Shown one piece after another: positions 15,326 to 23,604 of a stretch of DNA of 64,000 nucleotides. The notes under the pieces were generated by a model. It made no database searches. It was not told the DNA's origin and was given only the letters and a program-made list of their open reading frames with translations. How positions within the stretch are numbered: the stretch's first letter is position 1; each line of letters begins with the position of its first letter. Origin of the DNA: Lachnoanaerobaculum sp. OBRC5-5 (GTDB lineage Bacteria > Bacillota > Clostridia > Lachnospirales > Lachnospiraceae); assembly GCF_000296385.1 (NCBI RefSeq), contig NZ_JH815185.1, positions 1-64,000 on the forward strand, read 5' to 3'. The position numbers and the translations under genes were made by a program.

Positions 15326-16411
15326 ATGTTTAAGGGGAATAAGTGGGAACGGTCTGAAGTATATGCTCTTTTAAGAATATTGGCAGATGTAAAAGTATAT
15401 GCGGCAGACAGTGAATTAAATAAGCTTGAGGATGTTTATCTTCCTATAATTAGAACAATCAGAGAAGAAACAAAGGGTGAAATCAACGAGTATACCGCCG
15501 AAGAAACGATATCAATTTATATTAATGGAGCAAAAGTCAAGGAATTACCTGCGACAGAGTTTGAATCGGAGTCAGTAAACTTGTTGAATGAGATTAACAG
15601 CAAAGATTCAAAGGGGGCATTTTCGGTAGAAAGTACGCAGAATTTCAGGGATAAAATCTTGTGTTATAAGCTTTTCACACATGCAATAGATAAAAATGAT
15701 ATCATGGTAAAAATAACTGATGCAGATACAGTATACAGTCCGACAATAGGTTCTTTAATAAAATCCGAATTAGGTCCATATTCTACTGTGTTGAATGCAG
15801 GAAAGACCACAAACTTTATCTATAAAATAGTACAAAATGATCCTGATTTGATAAGAGAAGCAAATGGAATATACAAGGTGTCCGGAGGTAAGAATCATAC
15901 AGATGTCAGAGGGCTCATAAATAAGATAATTAAAGAAAACGGAACTCTTGAATATCGAAAGATGAATAATCAGGTTTTTGAAGATAATTTGGTTCTTATT
16001 GACAGTAATATGGATAGAATTATTGCCGAGACTCTTTTATATTTTTATAAAGACGGAATCAGCAATTGTAACGAGATGGTGGAAAAACTTGAACAGGAGA
16101 ATCCTATGAACTACGGTAATGTAAATGCCTATAGATATAAGTTCAAAAAGTTTTTGACGGCTGTAGCATTGGGAATGAAACCTGCTACAGTGTGGGACGG
16201 TTTGGATGAGGCTACAGGAGGATATATTGTAGTTACAAAGGAAGGTAATGTTCTTGCATATCATATATACAACAGAAATTACTTTGAAGAATATTTGTTA
16301 AGTAATACAAAGTATGAAACAGCATCCACATCAAGACATGATTTCGGGGAAGTGTATAGTGAAAACGTAGAAGACTTTATAAAGCTTAATTTGCAGGTGA
16401 GATTCAGATAG
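15326..16411 (+). CDS. HpaII-family restriction endonuclease, copy 2
   Basis: A 361-residue paralogue of the gene at 12628, same length. The N-terminal about 200 residues carry many substitutions (for example GNKWERSEVYALLRILADVKVYAAD), while the last about 160 residues are nearly identical, even at DNA level. Homology to the first locus begins upstream, in a relic of the methyltransferase's 3' end (about 15283-15320, LEKxKEEKIEQLAFT-like sequence), which supplies the ribosome binding site. No second methyltransferase exists here. Whether this copy still cuts, or has a changed specificity, cannot be told from the sequence. Confidence 0.75.
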   Translation: MFKGNKWERSEVYALLRILADVKVYAADSELNKLEDVYLPIIRTIREETKGEINEYTAEETISIYINGAKVKELPATEFESESVNLLNEINSKDSKGAFSVESTQNFRDKILCYKLFTHAIDKNDIMVKITDADTVYSPTIGSLIKSELGPYSTVLNAGKTTNFIYKIVQNDPDLIREANGIYKVSGGKNHTDVRGLINKIIKENGTLEYRKMNNQVFEDNLVLIDSNMDRIIAETLLYFYKDGISNCNEMVEKLEQENPMNYGNVNAYRYKFKKFLTAVALGMKPATVWDGLDEATGGYIVVTKEGNVLAYHIYNRNYFEEYLLSNTKYETASTSRHDFGEVYSENVEDFIKLNLQVRFR

Positions 16412-16852
16412 TGAAGAAGAGTAAGCCGATGACCAGAAGTGAGAATATGGCAAGGGTTAAAAACAAGAATACACAACCTGAAGTTTATTTGAGGAAGCTT
16501 TTGTGGCATATGGGGTTTAGATACAGATTAAATTATAAGAACCTACCCAGAAGTCCCGATATCTATATTCCTAAATACAAGGTTGTCATATTTGTGAACG
16601 GATGCTTTTGGCACATGCATGAAAATTGCAAGTATGCTTCCATCCCTAAGAATAATCATGATTTTTGGAAAAGTAAGTTGGAGGGAAATGTTCAAAGAGA
16701 TAAGCAAAACTACATCAAACTTGAGAGCATGGGCATTAATGTTATAGTGGTGTAGGGATGTGAAATTAAACAGATGATGAAAGATAAGATAATAGAAAAG
16801 GAAAAGACGGATTATCTCGCCAACAGTATTTTTTCTACGCCAAAATCCTAAT
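16411..16852 (+). pseudogene. vsr: vsr copy 2, broken by an amber codon
   Basis: The gene is homologous to the vsr at 13713 through its whole length, but the Trp codon in VIVVWGCEI is TAG here (16753-16755). Translation would end after 114 of 147 residues. Beyond the stop the frame continues in register to a TAA at about 16852. The region up to the stop keeps the GxPDIYIPK-like and CFWHMHENC motifs (GSPD reads RSPD). The second copy of the locus is therefore decaying. Confidence 0.85.
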
Positions 16853-17012
16853 AATGGCGAGAAAAAGGGTGGCGATGCTTCGAGAGTATAAGTGATGAAA
16901 TATGTAAGTTATGTTTCTTTTTATTTCTGAAAATAAAAAAGGCCATAGAAACTGTTTATATTAACGGTTCTATGGCCTTTTTATAATATTTATACTTGTA
17001 TCTGTAATAAAA
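16853..17012. other. Junction after the duplicated locus
   Basis: Bases 16850-16890 (ATAATGGCGAGAAAAAGGGT, then GGCGATGCTTCGAGAG) resemble the fic start region at 14205-14245, so the duplicated unit probably included the beginning of fic and has since decayed. A terminator follows, and the rest is gene-free. Confidence 0.5.
16936..16983. terminator. Bidirectional-looking terminator at the island edge
   Basis: AAAAAGGCCATAGAA (16936-16950) pairs with TTCTATGGCCTTTTT (16968-16982), flanked by A-run and T-run. It separates the defence island from the sugar operon. Confidence 0.85.
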
Positions 17013-17024
17013 ATTTACGTAAAT
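17013..17024. promoter_or_regulatory. Palindromic operator O1 of the sugar operon
   Basis: ATTTACGTAAAT, a perfect 12-bp palindrome sharing the TTTACGTAAA core with 17154-17175. It lies about 86 bases upstream of the promoter-like sequence at 17099. Confidence 0.6.
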
Positions 17025-17098
17025 AAATTAGTTTGCTAAAAACAAATATTGCAAAATTTAGCTAAAAGATAGAAAAGTAAGAATATACAACAATTACA

Positions 17099-17128
17099 TT
17101 GACTTTAATACGTTGGATATGGAATAAT
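17099..17128 (+). promoter_or_regulatory. Possible promoter of the sugar operon
   Basis: TTGACT (17099-17104) and AATAAT (17123-17128) are 18 bases apart. The match is moderate. Its position between the two palindromes would allow repression by looping or roadblock. Confidence 0.35.
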
Positions 17129-17153
17129 AAAGAAAACGAACGAGAGTAAAAGA

Positions 17154-17175
17154 AAAATATTTACGTAAATATTTT
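17154..17175. promoter_or_regulatory. Palindromic operator O2 of the sugar operon
   Basis: A perfect 22-bp palindrome centred on ACGT (17164/17165) with core TTTACGTAAA and AT-rich arms, 35 bases before the first gene's start. It is typical of a LacI-type operator with a CG centre; the regulator at 25913 is the best local candidate. Confidence 0.65.
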
Positions 17176-17209
17176 AACAAAAAGAGATGTTTTGAAAGGA
17201 GCTCTACCG

Positions 17210-18277
17210 GTGATTAAATTTGGTATTATAGGTTTTGGTTACATGGGGCATAAACATGAGCTGAAGATTGCACAGACGGAAGGCATGGAATTAGTTGGGA
17301 TTTGTGATATTGATGAGTCAAGAATGGACGATGCCTCAACTCCGGGAGTGATTAAATATACAAGTGCAGACAAGTTACTCGAAAATGAAGATATTGATAC
17401 TGTACTTATAGTAGTTGAAAATCATAAGCATAGAGAAATGGTAGAAAAAGCTGCAAAGGCCGGAAAAAACATTATATGTGAAAAGCCGGTTGCACTCAGT
17501 GTAAAAGAGTATGATGAAATGATAGAGGTCTGTGAGAAATACGGTGTCGGATTCACAATTCATCATCAAAGGCGATATGACAAAGATTATAGAACAATGA
17601 AAACAATCTATGATCAGAATACGCTCGGAAATGTATATACAATTCAATCAATGCTTTATGGTGTAAACGGGAATATGCATGATTGGCATGTATATAAAAA
17701 GTATGGTGGCGGAATGCTTTATGACTGGGGTGTTCACTTAATTGACCAGATATTATGGATGGTGCCGTCAAAAGTTGAGTCTGTTTATGCTCAAGTAAGG
17801 AATGTTATTAATTTTGAAGTTGATGATTATTTTAAAATTGATATTAAGTTCCAAAATAATATTCGTGCAGAAATAGAACTCGGTACATATTTTTTAGGGG
17901 ATAAAGAAAACTGGTTCGAGCACCACTGGTTTATTGGTGGTGACAAAGGAAGTGCATATTCAGACGGATTTTTCCCGAAAGGAAAAATTGTAAAGACAAC
18001 TCGTCTTCTTACCAATGTTCCGGGAGAGACAACCATGACTTTTGCAGGGCCAACCCGTTCATTCGGACAAATTGATAAGGATATTCTTATAACAGAAGAA
18101 CTTCCTATTGCTAATAATGAACAGATTGAATTTTTCGAAAATTACAGAGATGCAAGAGAAGGAAAGACTGAATTTATAATTAAGAACTCTGAAATAAGAC
18201 GTGTAATGCAGGTTCTTGAGGCGGTTTGGGAGTCTTCAGAGAAAAACGAAGTTATAAAGTTTGAAGGAGGCTTATAA
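17210..18277 (+). CDS. Gfo/Idh/MocA-family oxidoreductase A
   Basis: A 355-residue NAD(P)-dependent sugar or cyclitol dehydrogenase-like protein. The Rossmann motif GIIGFGYMGHKHE is at the N-terminus, EKPVALSVKEYDEM carries the conserved Lys, and GGGMLYDWGVHLIDQILWM carries the usual catalytic Asp/His pair. The start is GTG 17210, eight bases after AAAGGAG (17195-17201); the in-frame TTG at 17192 lies before that site. It opens an eight-gene operon with another Gfo/Idh/MocA enzyme, a ThuA protein, two TIM-barrel isomerases and an ABC transporter. The substrate is unknown; oxidation of a ring hydroxyl is the expected chemistry. Confidence 0.88.
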   Translation: MIKFGIIGFGYMGHKHELKIAQTEGMELVGICDIDESRMDDASTPGVIKYTSADKLLENEDIDTVLIVVENHKHREMVEKAAKAGKNIICEKPVALSVKEYDEMIEVCEKYGVGFTIHHQRRYDKDYRTMKTIYDQNTLGNVYTIQSMLYGVNGNMHDWHVYKKYGGGMLYDWGVHLIDQILWMVPSKVESVYAQVRNVINFEVDDYFKIDIKFQNNIRAEIELGTYFLGDKENWFEHHWFIGGDKGSAYSDGFFPKGKIVKTTRLLTNVPGETTMTFAGPTRSFGQIDKDILITEELPIANNEQIEFFENYRDAREGKTEFIIKNSEIRRVMQVLEAVWESSEKNEVIKFEGGL

Positions 18278-18996
18278 TGCGTGTTGTTGTCTGGGATGAG
18301 AAATTGCACGAAAAGGAAGAAAGAGTAAGAGAGGTTTATCCGAACGGTATTGCTGCAGAAATAGCTGCAGGAATAAAAAAAGAGTTAGCATATGTTGATG
18401 ATTTTGAGGTTGTTTGTTTAAACAGTGATATGGAAGAATTTGGATTAACTGAAGAGACGTTGAATGGAACAGATGTACTTGTGTTTTGGGCACACCGTAG
18501 CCACAACGCTTTCCCTGATGAAATAGTGGAGAGAATATATAATCGAGTAATGAAGGGAATGGGTCTTATCGTACTGCATTCAGCACACTTGAGTAAAGTA
18601 TTTAAAAGACTTATGGGTACAAGCTGTACATTGAAGTATCGTTTTGGAGACTATGCACGTATATGGACAACTACTCCTTCACATCCTATTGCAAGAGGTA
18701 TACCGGAATATTTTGATCTGGATGAGGAAGAAATGTACGGAGAATTTTTTGATATTCCTAAGCCTGATGACGTAGTTTTTACCACTTGGTTTTCAGGAGG
18801 TAATTTATTTAGAGGCGGTTGTACATGGCAAAGAGGATATGGTAAGGTTTTCTACTTCCATCCCGGACATGATACCAATTCGGCCTATTACAATTCGACA
18901 GTTTTGAAAGTAATTGCCAATGCGGTTTTATGGGCTGCACCTACAAAAGAAAGAGCGGATATTAAATGTGAAGAATATCCGAAAATAAATTTATAG
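18277..18996 (+). CDS. ThuA-domain protein
   Basis: A 239-residue protein of the ThuA family, a glutamine-amidotransferase-like fold without the usual Cys. Visible are VVVWDEKLHEKE, DVLVFWAHRSHN, GLIVLHSAHLSKVFKRLMG and YGKVFYFHPGHDTN. ThuA proteins occur with Gfo/Idh/MocA enzymes in trehalose and other glycoside pathways where the sugar is oxidised at C3; their exact reaction is debated. The start ATG overlaps the previous stop by one base, after GGAGG. A gap of 88 bases with its own palindrome follows. Confidence 0.88.
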   Translation: MRVVVWDEKLHEKEERVREVYPNGIAAEIAAGIKKELAYVDDFEVVCLNSDMEEFGLTEETLNGTDVLVFWAHRSHNAFPDEIVERIYNRVMKGMGLIVLHSAHLSKVFKRLMGTSCTLKYRFGDYARIWTTTPSHPIARGIPEYFDLDEEEMYGEFFDIPKPDDVVFTTWFSGGNLFRGGCTWQRGYGKVFYFHPGHDTNSAYYNSTVLKVIANAVLWAAPTKERADIKCEEYPKINL

Positions 18997-19032
18997 AATA
19001 TAGAAACATTATATTTAAAAAGTGAAACTAAA

Positions 19033-19044
19033 ATTTGCGCAAAT
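19033..19044. promoter_or_regulatory. Palindrome before the isomerase gene
   Basis: ATTTGCGCAAAT is a perfect 12-bp palindrome differing from the 17013 operator only in its central four bases. It may be a variant internal operator, which would explain the 88-base gap in an otherwise tight operon. Confidence 0.4.
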
Positions 19045-19084
19045 AATATTAATATTATAAAAAGATACAATATGGAGGATATGT

Positions 19085-19897
19085 ATGAGATTAGGTTATA
19101 TGACAAATGCGTTTGGACCTTTAGTGGGATCGGGAGCAGGAGTGACAAGTGCTAAGGATATCAGATATGTAACAATGTGTGATGATCAGGAAGCTATGAA
19201 GGCGATTCGTGAGATTGGATTTGACCATATCGAAGTTCTTGACGGAAATTTAACTAAATATGCAGATAATATTGACAACCTTAAGGACATGATGAAGAGT
19301 GCGGACGTAAAGATGATGAGCGTGTGTATAGGTGCCAATTTTATTTATAAAGATGCTTTGGAAGATGAGATGGCTCATGTTGAAGAAGTGTGTAAGGCGG
19401 CTAAGGAAGCGGGAGTTACTTATTTGGTAGTTTGTGGAGGAGCAATAAGAACAGGTGGAATCAGACCGGGAGATACGAAGCTTTTAGCTGAAGGACTTGA
19501 CGAGCTGGAGAAAATCACCGATAAGTACGGCTTGGTTGCATGTTTCCATCCGCATCTTGGATCAATTGCGGAGAGTCCAAAGGAGATAGATGAGCTTTTT
19601 GCATATTCAAATATTAAGGTTTGCCCGGATGTTGCGCATCTTCTTGCAGGAGGATATGATCTGCTTGAGTTTATTAAAAAGTATTATGACAGAATTGCAT
19701 TGATACATTTAAAAGACCTTAATGATGAGGGATTTGCACCGCTTGGAACAGGAAGAGTTGATTTGGACGGAGTGATTTCATATGTTAAGTCAAGAGGTTA
19801 TGACGGTGATTGGCTTGTAGAAGTGGACGGATATGCAGGTGATGCAAAGGAAGCTTGTAGAATCTCATATGAGTTTTTAAAGGGTAAACTTGTATAA
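19085..19897 (+). CDS. Sugar phosphate isomerase/epimerase-like TIM barrel A
   Basis: A 270-residue AP-endonuclease-2-type TIM barrel. It carries a run of metal-ligand segments: YLVVCGGA, CFHPHLGS, VCPDVAHLLAGG, IHLKDL and WLVEVDG. The order resembles IolE-like dehydratases and related epimerases, so it may act on a keto-sugar or keto-inositol made by the neighbouring dehydrogenases. GGAGG precedes ATG 19085. The assignment to a reaction is inference. Confidence 0.82.
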   Translation: MRLGYMTNAFGPLVGSGAGVTSAKDIRYVTMCDDQEAMKAIREIGFDHIEVLDGNLTKYADNIDNLKDMMKSADVKMMSVCIGANFIYKDALEDEMAHVEEVCKAAKEAGVTYLVVCGGAIRTGGIRPGDTKLLAEGLDELEKITDKYGLVACFHPHLGSIAESPKEIDELFAYSNIKVCPDVAHLLAGGYDLLEFIKKYYDRIALIHLKDLNDEGFAPLGTGRVDLDGVISYVKSRGYDGDWLVEVDGYAGDAKEACRISYEFLKGKLV

Positions 19898-19934
19898 AAA
19901 TAATATAAAAAATGAATTAGGGAGAAGATATAAA

Positions 19935-21104
19935 ATGAGAATTAAAGCGTTGGCAGCAATAGCACTTGCAGCAATGGTTATAAATGCAACAGGATGTGCA
20001 CAAAACGGAGATAGCGGTAAGACTGAATCAGGTCAATCAGCAGCGGAGCAGACAGTTAAAGAAGGTAATTCTACAGGAAATACTCAGAGCTCAGGTGAAG
20101 AGGAGCAAATATTGACAAAAGGCCCACACGGAGAACAGGGAGTTAATGCAGATACAATCACTTTGAGTGATGAGCAGAAGAATGCTATAAAGGAAGGAAA
20201 CTTTAAGGTTGCACTTTGTATGCATTATGGCGGTAATGACTGGGCAACAGCACAAATAAATGCTATTAAAAACACCTGTGCAGAGTTGAACATGGAAGTT
20301 GTGGCTGTAACAGATGCAAACTTCTCAGCAGAAAAGCAGGTGGCTGATATAGAGACTGTAATGGCGCTGAAGCCTGATGCAATAATTTCAATACCTACCG
20401 ATGTTACAGCTACTGCAGATGCTTATAAGAGAGCAATAGATTCAGGAATCAAAGTTGTATTTATGGATAATGCCATGGCGGATATGGAAGGCGGAAAAGA
20501 TTATGTATCTTGTGTATCCGCAGACAGTTATGGAAACGGTGTTGCTGCAGCAAGATTACTTGGAGAAAAATTGAACGGTAAGGGAAAAGTCGGAATGGTT
20601 TATTACGATGCTGATTTTTTTGTTACCAATCAGAGAGATGCAGGATTTAGAGATACTTTGAAAAAAGAATTCCAGGATATTGAGATAGTTGCAGAGCAGG
20701 GATTTACAGATGAGAACGGATGTAATGAACAGGCAGATGCTATATTAACTCAGTTCCCTAATATCGACGGAATATATGCTTCATGGGATATTCCTATGGA
20801 AGGTATTCTTTCATCTGTAAGAGCAGCAGGATTGGAAGGAGAAATTGCTTTAGTTGCAATAGATCTCGGTAATAATATTGCACTTGAAATTGCCAAGGGT
20901 ACAGTAGTTGGTGTAGGTGCACAGATGCCCTATGATCAGGGTGTTGCAGAGACTAAGTTGGCGGCATTGGCTTTGATAGGCGAGAGTACACCGGCATACG
21001 TTGTATGTCCTGCAATGAAGGTAGACAAGGGAAATGTAGTTGATGCATATGAAGCGGTTTACCATGTAGATGCTCCGGACTGGCTCACAGAAGTGGCTAA
21101 GTAA
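19935..21104 (+). CDS. Sugar ABC transporter, substrate-binding lipoprotein A
   Basis: A 389-residue periplasmic-binding-protein type 1 domain behind a lipoprotein signal peptide (basic N-terminus, hydrophobic core, Cys in INATGCAQ) and a Ser/Gly/Glu-rich linker. The core has segments typical of RbsB-like proteins (KPDAIISIPTDVTATADAYKRA, FMDNAMADMEGGKDYVSCVS, NIDGIYASWDIP). ATG 19935 follows GGGAG and starts exactly at the signal peptide. The second half of the LacI-type regulator at 25913 resembles this protein closely, so both probably recognise the same sugar. Confidence 0.88.
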   Translation: MRIKALAAIALAAMVINATGCAQNGDSGKTESGQSAAEQTVKEGNSTGNTQSSGEEEQILTKGPHGEQGVNADTITLSDEQKNAIKEGNFKVALCMHYGGNDWATAQINAIKNTCAELNMEVVAVTDANFSAEKQVADIETVMALKPDAIISIPTDVTATADAYKRAIDSGIKVVFMDNAMADMEGGKDYVSCVSADSYGNGVAAARLLGEKLNGKGKVGMVYYDADFFVTNQRDAGFRDTLKKEFQDIEIVAEQGFTDENGCNEQADAILTQFPNIDGIYASWDIPMEGILSSVRAAGLEGEIALVAIDLGNNIALEIAKGTVVGVGAQMPYDQGVAETKLAALALIGESTPAYVVCPAMKVDKGNVVDAYEAVYHVDAPDWLTEVAK

Positions 21105-21140
21105 GTACAAAATTACCTGATTTAATTTTAAGGGGATGGA

Positions 21141-22646
21141 ATGGAACACGTAGTATTAAAGATGGAAGGCATCAGCAAATCATTTGGAGATGCTAAAGTA
21201 CTTAAAAATGTGCAATTTGAATTAAAACATGGAGAAGTTCATGCACTTGCAGGAGGCAACGGCGCAGGTAAATCAACATTAATGAAGATAATGACAGGAG
21301 TATATACGCATGATGAGGGAAAAATTTTCATTGATGGAAAAGAGACTGTAATTGAAAAGCCTCTTGATGCTAAAGCGCAAGGTATCGCAATGATTTTTCA
21401 GGAACTTTCACTTGTACAAACGATGACAGTTGCGGAAAATATTTTTCTCGGTACAGAGATTGTAAAAAACGGTATTAGAGATGTTAAAACCATGAATGAA
21501 AAGACGAGTCAGATTTTGCATCGTCTTGGAATGGATATTTCGCCATCTACAATTGTGTCCGAATTAAGCGTAGGAATGAGTCAAATGGTTGAAATTGCAA
21601 AAGCGGTTTCCAAAGATGCTAAAATTCTTGTTTTTGATGAACCTACAGCCGCACTTTCAGATTCGGAAACAAAATGTTTATTTGAGATAATAACGCAGCT
21701 GAAAAATGAAGGGGTTTCAATGGTCTATATATCCCATCGTATGAATGAGATTTTAAGTATTTGTGACAGTATCACAATTCTTAAAGACGGGGAGTATGTA
21801 ACTACTCAGGACATCAAGGATATGACATTAGATAAAATAGTTTCATATATGATGGGTGGAACTTCCGGAAAAGGTCATAAGTTTGAGTGGGTAGAACGAA
21901 AACATGATGAGAATGCCGGAGATGTACTCAAGGTAGAACATTTGAAAGTAAATGAAAAAATAAATGATATTTCATTTACATTAAAACATGGAGAAATCGT
22001 CGGTTTTGCAGGCTTGATGGGAAGCGGCAGAACAGAGATTCTTGAAAGCTTATTTGGATTGAGGAAGAAGGAAGGCGGAACGGTAATACTTGAGGATAAG
22101 GAAGTTCATATAAAAAATCCTACAGATGCTATACAGAACGGATTTGCCTTTATCCCGGAAGACAGAAGAAAAGAAGGGCTTGTATTGATGCATTCAATAA
22201 AAGACAATGCTGTTTTACCTATCCTTGACAGATTATGTATTAAAGGAATATTTAATGATGACAAGAGGGAATGTGCGCTTGTTGAAGACAATATTAAAAA
22301 ATTCGGAGTCAAAGCGGAGCATATTAATCAGGAAATAGGCCTTTTATCCGGTGGAAATCAACAGAAGATAGTTATAGCTAAGTGGATGAATACCAATCCT
22401 AAAGTAATTATGCTTGATGAACCTACTGCCGGAGTGGACATAGGTGCAAAAGGAGAAATACTTGAAATAGTAAGAAGTTTTGCAGATCAAGGTTGTGGAG
22501 TAATCTTCGTATCATCCGAGCTTGCTGAAATGATGGCAATATGTGATCGAATAATTATACTCTATGATGGACGAATTACAGGAACGATAAGTAGAAAAGA
22601 TATTAAATTAGAGGAGGAACTTCAAAATGCAATCCAAATGGCATAA
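21141..22646 (+). CDS. Sugar ABC transporter, ATP-binding protein A
   Basis: A 501-residue RbsA/MglA-type ATPase with two nucleotide-binding domains. The first has Walker A GGNGAGKST, signature LSVGMSQMVEIAKA and Walker B ILVFDEPTAALS. The second has the degenerate Walker A GLMGSGRTE typical of this family, signature LSGGNQQKIVIAKW and VIMLDEPTAGVDIG. It powers the permease encoded next, whose start it overlaps by 20 bases. Confidence 0.93.
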   Translation: MEHVVLKMEGISKSFGDAKVLKNVQFELKHGEVHALAGGNGAGKSTLMKIMTGVYTHDEGKIFIDGKETVIEKPLDAKAQGIAMIFQELSLVQTMTVAENIFLGTEIVKNGIRDVKTMNEKTSQILHRLGMDISPSTIVSELSVGMSQMVEIAKAVSKDAKILVFDEPTAALSDSETKCLFEIITQLKNEGVSMVYISHRMNEILSICDSITILKDGEYVTTQDIKDMTLDKIVSYMMGGTSGKGHKFEWVERKHDENAGDVLKVEHLKVNEKINDISFTLKHGEIVGFAGLMGSGRTEILESLFGLRKKEGGTVILEDKEVHIKNPTDAIQNGFAFIPEDRRKEGLVLMHSIKDNAVLPILDRLCIKGIFNDDKRECALVEDNIKKFGVKAEHINQEIGLLSGGNQQKIVIAKWMNTNPKVIMLDEPTAGVDIGAKGEILEIVRSFADQGCGVIFVSSELAEMMAICDRIIILYDGRITGTISRKDIKLEEELQNAIQMA

Positions 22647-23586
22647 GAAGCTCGAGGTTAGTAAGTTTACCGTATATATTGTGCTTGGGATAGTATTTAT
22701 ATTTTTCTCAATTGCATTGAACGGTAAAGGGTTTATAGCTCCGAGAAACCTGTTGAATATATTAAGGCAGACAGCAATGGTATCTGTTATGGCAGTTGCC
22801 GGAGTGTTTGTTCTTGGAGCCGGACAAATAGACTTGACAGTAGGCTCAACCGCGGCAATGAGTGCAATGTTTTCAGCGCTTGTACTGCAGGCCACAGATA
22901 ATATATTGTTTGCCGTTATAATAGCATTATTATTTGGTGTATTTGTAGGTTGTATAAACGGTTTGCTTGTGACTAAGCTTAAGTTACCTTCATTTTTGGC
23001 TACACTGGGAATGATGCAGGCAATTCGAGGAATGGCAATGTGGATAACTGATACGGCTGCCGTACCTATTAAAAATCAAATTTTTAATAATGTTTTCGGA
23101 ACCGGATATATAGGTAAAGTATCAGTGTTGATTCTATGGACAGTATTTTTCTACATTATCGGATTTATATTGTTTAATAAAACACGCTTCGGACGTCATG
23201 CACTGGCAACCGGAGGAAATGAACTGGCTTCAAAATATTCAGGTTTAAAAACTGAAAAAATAAAAATGATGATCTTTATGATGTCCGGAGCATTTGCGGC
23301 ATTTGCCGGAATTATGTATGCAGGAAGAATGCAGTCGGGAAGATACTCATTTGGAGACGGTGATGAAATGTCGGTAATTGCATCGGTGGTACTTGGAGGA
23401 GCGGCAATGTCAGGTGGAACAGGATCTATGATAGGTGCGCTCGCAGGATCACTTTTAATGGGAATGATTAATAATGCATTAATATTGGCAGGACTTTCAT
23501 CTGCTCAGCAGAAAATTGTAAACGGAGCAATTATTATTTTTGCAGTTGCTTTAAGTAATATTGTTCAAAATAAAAAAAGAAAATAA
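22627..23586 (+). CDS. Sugar ABC transporter, permease A
   Basis: A 319-residue RbsC-type permease with eight to ten membrane helices. The conserved loop GRHALATGGNELASKYSGLKTEKIK contacts the ATPase, and GSTAAMSAMF plus GGAAMSGGTGSMIGALAG are typical. GAGGAGG precedes ATG 22627 within the ATPase gene. The complete three-part transporter (19935-23586) lies inside the catabolic gene set. Confidence 0.92.
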   Translation: MQSKWHKKLEVSKFTVYIVLGIVFIFFSIALNGKGFIAPRNLLNILRQTAMVSVMAVAGVFVLGAGQIDLTVGSTAAMSAMFSALVLQATDNILFAVIIALLFGVFVGCINGLLVTKLKLPSFLATLGMMQAIRGMAMWITDTAAVPIKNQIFNNVFGTGYIGKVSVLILWTVFFYIIGFILFNKTRFGRHALATGGNELASKYSGLKTEKIKMMIFMMSGAFAAFAGIMYAGRMQSGRYSFGDGDEMSVIASVVLGGAAMSGGTGSMIGALAGSLLMGMINNALILAGLSSAQQKIVNGAIIIFAVALSNIVQNKKRK

Positions 23587-23604
23587 CCTTAGGAGGTAGA
23601 AATC

